NCBI GenBank assembly: GCA_021799015.1
Contig: JAJZBH010000003.1
Location: 1 to 34,740, forward strand
From: Pseudomonadota bacterium
GTDB taxonomy: Bacteria > Pseudomonadota > Alphaproteobacteria > Acetobacterales > Acetobacteraceae
Length of the DNA stretch: 34,740 bases
Direction of reading: 5' to 3'
The notes under the pieces were generated by a model. That model searched no databases. It saw nothing but the letters and a program-made list of their open reading frames with translations, and was not told where the DNA came from. Positions 28,328-34,740 of this stretch are shown here, piece by piece (position 1 is the stretch's first letter; the number at the start of each line of letters is the position of its first letter). The position numbers and the translations under genes are program-made.

Positions 28328-30631
28328 ATGAACCGGATCAGCCCTCCTGATCCGACGCTGAAGCTGCAGCGCGACGGCAACGGGTCCAGACGTCGCGCAT
28401 GGTTGCTCAACATCGTGCTCGGGCGCGTCGCAACTTTGATTCTTGCCGCATTTGCACTGGTGTTGGGAGTGGGTAGCTTTGCCTACCTTGCCGGAGGTAT
28501 CCGGCTAGGTCTGCGCTCGGGCGCGGCGTTTGGTTTGGCGATCGGCGATATTACGATTCTGTTGCTGCTGATCGGGGTTCTTGCAGCGCGGGTCGCTCGA
28601 GTCGTGAGCGAGGCGAGGCGTGGTGCGGCAGGAGCGAGGCTCCACGTTCGGTTGGTGCTGCTATTCGGAGGAATAGCGGCTGTACCAGCAATTCTGGTCG
28701 CGATTTTTGCGTTCGTTTTTTTTAATTTTGGAATCCAAGCTTGGTTCAATCAGCGCGTTCGTACAGCCCTTGCGGAGAGTCAGCAAGTCGCTGTTGGTTA
28801 TTTCGATGCAAAAAAAAACGACATCAGACTTGATGCGTTGTCCATGGCAAACGCACTCAACCAGAATGGACCAATTTTTTACGGTGATCCTCAGAATTTT
28901 TATGACCAAGGGTTTCTGAACGTTCTGGTAGCACAGACTGCGGTACGAGGTCTTACTCAAGCGGCAATTTTCGAACCACTTACTAACAAGGTGATTGCTT
29001 CCGCAGGGTTATTTGCAGGCCCAGAAGTCACGCTACCACCGCAATCAGAGATCGATCAGGCGGAGAAACATCAGGTGGCGGTGTGGAGTACGCCGCATTC
29101 AATGCTGCAGCACGCACTGGTCGAGCTGGAAGCCACGCCGATGCTGATGCTGATGGTTGAGAGGCCGCTAAATCCCAATATATTCAATCACGTGGAGCGT
29201 ACCCGTCAGGCTCTCGCCGAATATAACCGGCTGGAGCATCAGCGGGGCCGCTTTGAGGTGTTTTTTGCGTTAATTTTTGCGACCGTGGCGCTGCTGGTTC
29301 TGTCTGGCGCGGTTCTGATCGGACTCGTCATTGCCAATCAGATTGCGAGACCCATCAGTCACCTGATTCGCGCTGCTGAGCGGGTTCGTGGTGGCGACCT
29401 GGCCGTACGGGTACCGGAAGGTGACAGGGGGGACGATGTCGCAGGATTGTCTCGTGCATTTAACCGAATGACCGGGCAACTGGCGGCTCAACGGGCAGAG
29501 TTGATGAACGCATATGGTCAGCTAGACGAACGCCGGCGCTTTACCGAAACCGTGCTGGCGGGCGTGTCAGCGGGTGTCATCGGGCTCGATCCGCAGGGGC
29601 GCATCGAACTACCGAATAAGGCGGCGGCAGAATTACTTGGTATCGACCTATTTGCTCATTTAGGTGAGCCCCTTGTCGATGTGCTGCCGGAGTTTGGCGC
29701 GTCATTGGCTCGCGCTGGCGCTTCACCGGACAAGCCGGTCACTGTCGAGATAGAATATCGTAGGGGAGCGACCCGAAAAGTATTCCTGGTGCGGATCGGC
29801 GCCGATCGGCTGGGCGAGCGAGCGCCGGGCTTCGTTGTGACATTCGATGATATCACCGAGCTGCAATCCGCGCAGCGTAAGGCGGCTTGGGGTGACGTTG
29901 CACGCCGCATTGCTCATGAGATCAAGAATCCGCTTACGCCGATCCAGCTATCTGCAGAACGGTTGAAGCGTCGATTTGCCCGTGAGATCAAATCGGACCC
30001 CGAGAACTTTACGCAATGTGCCGACACTATTATCCGACACGTCGGCGATATAGGCCGGATGGTCGACGAATTCTCGGCGTTTGCGCGGATGCCGCAACCG
30101 GTTATGCGTAACGAGGATCTTGGACGTGTGATGCGCGAGGCTCTAGTCCTGTTTCGGACGGCTCACCCGACGATTGACTGGGCCGTAGATGTGCCTGATC
30201 CTGCTCCGCGGACGTTTTGCGACGCGCGGTTGATCGGGCAAGCGCTAACGAATCTGCTGCAGAACGCTGCGGACGCAATTTGCATGCGCGAAACAGATCA
30301 GCCACGCGGGCAGGTGATTTTGCGAATCGTGGTGAACGGTGAGCACAATCTAATATCGGTGACCGACAATGGTATCGGTCTGCCGGTTGAAGATCGAGAC
30401 CGGTTAACCGAACCCTATATCACTCATAAGCCGAAAGGAACCGGGCTCGGCTTAGCCATCGTCCGAAAAATTATGGAGGATCATGGTGGAACAGTTGTGA
30501 TGGAAGACCGACCTGGACGAAGCGGTGCGATTGTTTGCCTGGATTTGCCATCCGGGCGTAGACGCGACACTGCTGTGGTAGGTCTGCAGGAACACGCTGG
30601 ACAAGGACATGGATTGGGGTGTGATGACTGA
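28328..30631 (+). CDS. ntrY: Sensor histidine kinase NtrY
   Basis: TM segments, periplasmic region, HAMP, PAS, DVARRIAHEIKNPLTPIQLSAERLKRRF. ATG at 28328 preferred over TTG at 28319. Confidence 0.93.
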   Translation: MNRISPPDPTLKLQRDGNGSRRRAWLLNIVLGRVATLILAAFALVLGVGSFAYLAGGIRLGLRSGAAFGLAIGDITILLLLIGVLAARVARVVSEARRGAAGARLHVRLVLLFGGIAAVPAILVAIFAFVFFNFGIQAWFNQRVRTALAESQQVAVGYFDAKKNDIRLDALSMANALNQNGPIFYGDPQNFYDQGFLNVLVAQTAVRGLTQAAIFEPLTNKVIASAGLFAGPEVTLPPQSEIDQAEKHQVAVWSTPHSMLQHALVELEATPMLMLMVERPLNPNIFNHVERTRQALAEYNRLEHQRGRFEVFFALIFATVALLVLSGAVLIGLVIANQIARPISHLIRAAERVRGGDLAVRVPEGDRGDDVAGLSRAFNRMTGQLAAQRAELMNAYGQLDERRRFTETVLAGVSAGVIGLDPQGRIELPNKAAAELLGIDLFAHLGEPLVDVLPEFGASLARAGASPDKPVTVEIEYRRGATRKVFLVRIGADRLGERAPGFVVTFDDITELQSAQRKAAWGDVARRIAHEIKNPLTPIQLSAERLKRRFAREIKSDPENFTQCADTIIRHVGDIGRMVDEFSAFARMPQPVMRNEDLGRVMREALVLFRTAHPTIDWAVDVPDPAPRTFCDARLIGQALTNLLQNAADAICMRETDQPRGQVILRIVVNGEHNLISVTDNGIGLPVEDRDRLTEPYITHKPKGTGLGLAIVRKIMEDHGGTVVMEDRPGRSGAIVCLDLPSGRRRDTAVVGLQEHAGQGHGLGCDD

Positions 30632-32021
30632 AATCCTGATCGTCGATGACGAGCCCGATATCAGGCTGTTGGTCGACGCAATTCTAAGTGACGAAGGATA
30701 TGAAACACGTAAGGCGGGTTCGGCGGAGGAGGCACTTGCGGCTTTCCAGGAACGCCGACCCGACCTGATGATCCTCGACGTATGGCTTCAGAACTCGACC
30801 ATGGATGGGATCGGCATCTTAGACGCGATCCGCAGCGAGAATCCTGAACTGCCCGTGGTGATGATTTCCGGCCACGGCACGATCGAAATGGCTGTGAGCG
30901 CGATCCAGCGTGGTGCTTATGACTTTATCGAAAAGCCGTTCAAGTCCGACAGGTTGTTATTGGTGGTGCAGCGTGCGTTGGAGGCGGCTCGGCTGGCTGC
31001 GGAAAACGCGGAACTGCGACTCCGGGCAGGTCCAGAAACCAGTCTGACGGGGTCAAGCCCAGCGATCAACGCCCTTCGTCACGCTGTCGAGAAGGCGGCT
31101 CCCACCGGGTCACGAATCTTGCTCAGTGGCGCGGCCGGAGTAGGCAAGGAAGTGGTCGCACGGATGATCCATGCCCAATCAAAACGCGCTTCCGGTCCGT
31201 TCGTGGTATTGAATGGCGCCACTCTGGCGCCCGAGCGTTTCGAGGCTGAGCTGTTTGGCACCGAAATTGGTATTGATGGATCCGGGCAGTCGCGTCGAGC
31301 CGGTGTGCTGGAGCGCGCCCACGGCGGCACGTTACTGCTCGACGAGATTGCTGACATGCCGCTTGAAACTCAGGGGAAAATCGTACGGGTCCTACAGGAC
31401 CAAAGTTTTGAGCGGCTAGGCGGAGGCTCACGTATCAAGGTTGACGTTCGCATTATTGCCAGCTCGACGCGAGATCTCCAGGAACAGATTGCACGAGGAC
31501 GGATGCGCCAGGATCTTTATTACCGGCTGGCGGTTGTGCCCTTGCGCGTGCCAAGTCTACGAGAGCGGCGGGAGGATATCCCAGAACTTGCCGAACTTTT
31601 CCTGCGGCGAGCGGCAGAGACGTCGGGCTTGCCTCCCCGTGTCCTCGCTTCCGACTCGCTCGCGGCATTGCAGGCCCATGATTGGCCAGGCAACGTTCGT
31701 CAGCTTCGCAATGTCATCGACTGGCTGATGATCATGCATCCAGGTAAGGCCGGAGAAGCGTTTCGTGCGGACCAACTACCCAACGATATCAGCTCGCACG
31801 CACCGCGTGCACTTTCCATCGACCCTCTCGCCGACATCATGGCGTTGCCATTGCGCGAAGCACGCGACGTGTTCGAGACGCAGTACCTTCAGGCGCAGCT
31901 ACTACGTTTTGGAGGGAACATCAGTCGGACCGCGCAGTTCGTTGGTATGGAGCGAAGCGCTCTGCATAGAAAGCTCAAGCAGCTAGGCGTTGGGGCTGAA
32001 GACCGAACAAACGAAACCTGA
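30624..32021 (+). CDS. ntrX: Response regulator NtrX
   Basis: MTEILIVDDEPDIRLLVDAILSDEGYETRKAGSAEEALAAF; AAA+ domain; C-terminal Fis-like HTH GNISRTAQFVGMERSALHRKLKQLG. ATG at 30624 preferred; track starts at 30609. Confidence 0.93.
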   Translation: MTEILIVDDEPDIRLLVDAILSDEGYETRKAGSAEEALAAFQERRPDLMILDVWLQNSTMDGIGILDAIRSENPELPVVMISGHGTIEMAVSAIQRGAYDFIEKPFKSDRLLLVVQRALEAARLAAENAELRLRAGPETSLTGSSPAINALRHAVEKAAPTGSRILLSGAAGVGKEVVARMIHAQSKRASGPFVVLNGATLAPERFEAELFGTEIGIDGSGQSRRAGVLERAHGGTLLLDEIADMPLETQGKIVRVLQDQSFERLGGGSRIKVDVRIIASSTRDLQEQIARGRMRQDLYYRLAVVPLRVPSLRERREDIPELAELFLRRAAETSGLPPRVLASDSLAALQAHDWPGNVRQLRNVIDWLMIMHPGKAGEAFRADQLPNDISSHAPRALSIDPLADIMALPLREARDVFETQYLQAQLLRFGGNISRTAQFVGMERSALHRKLKQLGVGAEDRTNET

Positions 32022-32102
32022 TTTTCCGTTCTTGGGTTGAACTGAAAGGCCATCAACCCCACACCTGACTCAAATGTTTCGGATCGTGAAGGAGATGCCG
32101 AG

Positions 32103-32426
32103 ATGAACGAAGATACAGGTAAGTTGGATGGAGCCACCACCGTTGGTCAGCAATTGGACCAGCTCGCTAGTCTGATTAGCGTTCTCCGTGATCGACTTGC
32201 GGGGATGACCGGGGAGGCGGTTGAGCGGGTAGCAGCTGATGAGCGTGTCAAACGACTCAATCAGGAGGTGCGAGAACTGGCTGATCGGCTGAGTAAGGAG
32301 GGAAAGAATGCGGCAGGGCAGGCGACGAGCTTTGTCCAGGAGCAACCGATCACAGCCCTAGGACTTGCCTTCGGTCTTGGTTTCATTCTTGCGAAAATAC
32401 TGCGTCGGTCGCCCGGGGGGTATTGA
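32103..32426 (+). CDS. DUF883/ElaB-like protein
   Basis: Amphipathic helices followed by a C-terminal TM: EGKNAAGQATSFVQEQPITALGLAFGLGFILAKILRR. Confidence 0.7.
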   Translation: MNEDTGKLDGATTVGQQLDQLASLISVLRDRLAGMTGEAVERVAADERVKRLNQEVRELADRLSKEGKNAAGQATSFVQEQPITALGLAFGLGFILAKILRRSPGGY

Positions 32427-32433
32427 GCGCAAC

Positions 32434-32832
32434 ATGAAGCCCCTTGCGGCGATGCTACTTAATCGTGGTGTGGTTACTGCACTGCGCGATCGGTTCGTCA
32501 TGATGTTCATCGCCATTTGTTGCGGCTTTCTTGGCACCTTGTTCCTTTTGGCAGCTGGTTTCATCATAGCTGCACGTGATATAGGCGCCGTGCCCACATT
32601 ATTGGGATTCAGCGCAGGATTTCTGTTGTTAGGGTCGCTTGCGTCCTTCGGTAGTTCGTGCCGCTGGCGTCATCGGCCCCGGCCATTGGTGGACGCCGGA
32701 CGGTTGGCAGTTGCAGCGGAACTGTTTGTTCTGGCACGGCGTTTAGTATCCAAGGAACCTGCCAAGTTGATCCTTGCAGCCTTTGTTCTTGGCGCGATCA
32801 CTGAACATCTGGATCGTACCGAGAAGGAGTAG
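32434..32832 (+). CDS. Small membrane protein of unknown function
   Basis: MKPLAAMLLNRGVVTALRDRFVMMFIAICCGFLGTLFLLAAGFIIAARDIGAVPTLLGFSAGFLLLGSLASFG...; ATG at 32434, 7 nt after the previous stop. Two to three TM segments. Confidence 0.7.
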   Translation: MKPLAAMLLNRGVVTALRDRFVMMFIAICCGFLGTLFLLAAGFIIAARDIGAVPTLLGFSAGFLLLGSLASFGSSCRWRHRPRPLVDAGRLAVAAELFVLARRLVSKEPAKLILAAFVLGAITEHLDRTEKE

Positions 32833-33041
32833 AGTCTTACAAATTTGTCGGCCGATCTGACCAAGCAACGATAGCCTCAGGAGTAATAGGCAAGTTCATG
32901 CGCCGCGCGATTGCGCTCCGGCTTGGTCGGGCCCGACTCTGGGTTAACGGGAGCGAATAGAGGACTTGGCTACTGCGACGAGAGTCGATGCTCGGGATAC
33001 CGATCAGATCAAGGCAAGATGTCGGGTGGCGTCAGCGTTGT

Positions 33042-34433
33042 TCAGGAGGCGAAAGCCGTTAGCATGCGCGCTTCAGCACGCATGCCTCGATGGAAGCAAC
33101 GAAGCTCAAATTTCTCATTTGGCGAATGTACCTGATCGTCATCCAGGCCGAAACCGACCAAGAGTGTCTTTAATCCAAGCTGGCGCTCGAATGCTTCTAC
33201 GACCGGAATCGATGCGCCGCAGCCTGCAAGTACCGGTGGGCGGCCAAACTCCTGTTCGAGCGCTTGGCGAGCGGCCCGTACGAAGGGTGCATCGATAGGA
33301 ACGATGATCCCGGCCGAGGCTGCGTGTATCTTAAAGTGAACTTGTGCGTCGGGCAGCAGGCGTTCATTAGCGAAACGTTTAAAGTTATCAAGAATCCGCT
33401 GCGGCTCTTGCCCGGGAACAAGGCGAAAGGTCAGTTTTGCGCCAGCCTGGCTGGGAATGACCGTTTTGCTGCCATCTCCTTGGTAGCCCCCATAAATACC
33501 GTTGATTTCTGCGGTCGGTCGCCCCCAAATCTGCTCGAGAACTGATTTTCCATGTTCACCGCTAGCCTGGTGTAGGCCGATGGCGCTGAGCCAGGCACTC
33601 TCATCGAATCCTGTTGCTTTCCAGGATCGCAGAACATCTGGTGGGATCTCGAGGATTCCATCGTAAAATTCAGGGATTCGAATTGTGCCGTTTCCGTCAA
33701 AGAGATCTCCTAGAATCTGTGTTAGTGCCCGGATGGGGTTCAGAGATGGCCCACCGAACAATCCGGAATGCAAATCCCGGTTTGGGCCGGTGATGTTCAT
33801 TTCAATTGCAGCTAACCCACGCAAGGAGGTCGTGATCGCTGGCGTGTCGATGTCCCACATGTTTGTGTCAGCGACGACGACGAAGTCTGCGGAAAGCATT
33901 GCGCGTTCTTGTTCCAGCAGCGCATTGAGCGACGGGCTTCCACATTCTTCTTCGCCTTCTATCAGAACGGTGAGATTGACGGGTAGTAATTTATTCACTG
34001 CGAGATGGGCCCGGATTGCCTCGAGGAACAGCATGACCTGGCCTTTGTCATCGACTGCCCCACGGGCCACGACACGTTTGCCGTGAGGGCCATCGACGAG
34101 TTGTGGATCGAATGGGTCAGCGCTCCAAAGTTCGTGCGGATCTGCGGGTTGTACATCGTAATGGCCGTAGAACAGGACACGCGGGGCATGGGCGCCAGCG
34201 TGGTGATGGGTAGCGACTACGCCGGGCAGGCCATCAGTTTCAGATAAGCGTGCAGCAAAGCCAATCTCGGCAAGAACGTTACGTAGATGTTTGGCAGCCC
34301 GTATACAATCGGGTTTGTGGGCACGCTGTGCGCTGACGGATGGAATGCGTAAAAGGTCGAACCAGCGCTCACAGGATTGGCTGATGTTATTATCGATAAA
34401 GCTTAACACTGCATCAATTGGAGAGTTTGTCAT
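33042..34433 (-). CDS. M20-family dipeptidase
   Basis: WFDLLRIPSVSAQRAHKPD...VLFYGHYDVQPADPHELWSADPFDP...RGAVDDKGQVMLFLEAIRAH...LIEGEEECGSPSL. Internal ATG (MTNSPIDAVLSFIDNN) at 34433; track starts at 34469. Confidence 0.93.
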   Translation of the reverse strand: MTNSPIDAVLSFIDNNISQSCERWFDLLRIPSVSAQRAHKPDCIRAAKHLRNVLAEIGFAARLSETDGLPGVVATHHHAGAHAPRVLFYGHYDVQPADPHELWSADPFDPQLVDGPHGKRVVARGAVDDKGQVMLFLEAIRAHLAVNKLLPVNLTVLIEGEEECGSPSLNALLEQERAMLSADFVVVADTNMWDIDTPAITTSLRGLAAIEMNITGPNRDLHSGLFGGPSLNPIRALTQILGDLFDGNGTIRIPEFYDGILEIPPDVLRSWKATGFDESAWLSAIGLHQASGEHGKSVLEQIWGRPTAEINGIYGGYQGDGSKTVIPSQAGAKLTFRLVPGQEPQRILDNFKRFANERLLPDAQVHFKIHAASAGIIVPIDAPFVRAARQALEQEFGRPPVLAGCGASIPVVEAFERQLGLKTLLVGFGLDDDQVHSPNEKFELRCFHRGMRAEARMLTAFAS

Positions 34434-34636
34434 AGCGCTTCCGTTAAAATGCTCGATCCGGGAAATCATGCAACGACATTTTGCGGCGCGGAGACAGTGC
34501 GACGCTATCAGACGTCACGTTTGTGCAAAACGTTAACAGGTCTTGGGAACGGCGGCAATGTTGTCGCACAAGGCAGAAGATGATCTGCAGACCGGCAATG
34601 TATGTATTTAAACTTAACGTCCATCGACGCGAGTGC

Positions 34637-34740
34637 TCACTTATCCACGTAGAACATAATATCCTTCTGCGCTGCTCGTGATGCGGGTAGCGCGTTGTCC
34701 TTGAGCTTATACCAACACTCCCTGATCAGAACCCCTGTGC
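34637..34740 (-). CDS. C-terminal fragment of an unidentified protein, truncated by right edge
   Basis: Minus frame open to the edge, ending TGVLIRECWYKLKDNALPASRAAQKDIMFYVDK*; protein-like but only 33 aa and no family recognised. Confidence 0.3.
   Translation of the reverse strand, partial: TGVLIRECWYKLKDNALPASRAAQKDIMFYVDK

Noticed and set aside
32837-32899. 20-aa minus frame MNLPITPEAIVAWSDRPTNL* between convergent genes, possibly a gene-tail remnant
   Set aside because: Too short to assign; similarity to any family tail is only impressionistic.
32833-33041. Possible tRNA or ncRNA in the convergent gap
   Set aside because: No cloverleaf or terminator-like structure could be built by eye.
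1-34740. CRISPR arrays, IS elements, prophage genes or defence islands
   Set aside because: No spaced repeats, transposase, integrase or nuclease-type defence genes recognised; the gene content is mostly core chromosomal.

Overview
The window looks like an alphaproteobacterial chromosome segment, probably Acetobacteraceae-like (inferred from protein families and gene order). It is densely coding, with no rRNA, tRNA, CRISPR array or intact mobile element that I could support. Left to right: a minus-strand queuosine block (yhhQ-like transporter, queA, tgt, and a queF cut by the left edge and absent from the ORF track); a decayed VOC/glyoxalase-like pseudogene; class I fumarase; SspB; an OlsB-like acyltransferase; a Fur-family regulator; an S24/HTH regulator; an MFS pump; a precorrin-2 dehydrogenase-like gene; recA with a GAAC-N7-GAAC SOS box; alaS; a divergent reactive-sulfur locus (DUF2892, TrxC-like thioredoxin and SQR, opposite a BigR/SqrR/YgaV-like ArsR repressor, rhodanese, RND adaptor and RND pump); an uncharacterised gene divergent from an FNR-type regulator; ispDF; dusB-ntrB-ntrC-ntrY-ntrX; two small membrane/stress-like genes; and an M20 dipeptidase. 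The strongest candidate for something new is the sulfur locus at 14867-21977. It has a split YgaP-like architecture, overlapping face-to-face promoters around a dyad operator, a predicted leaderless repressor mRNA and a co-directional RND pump.
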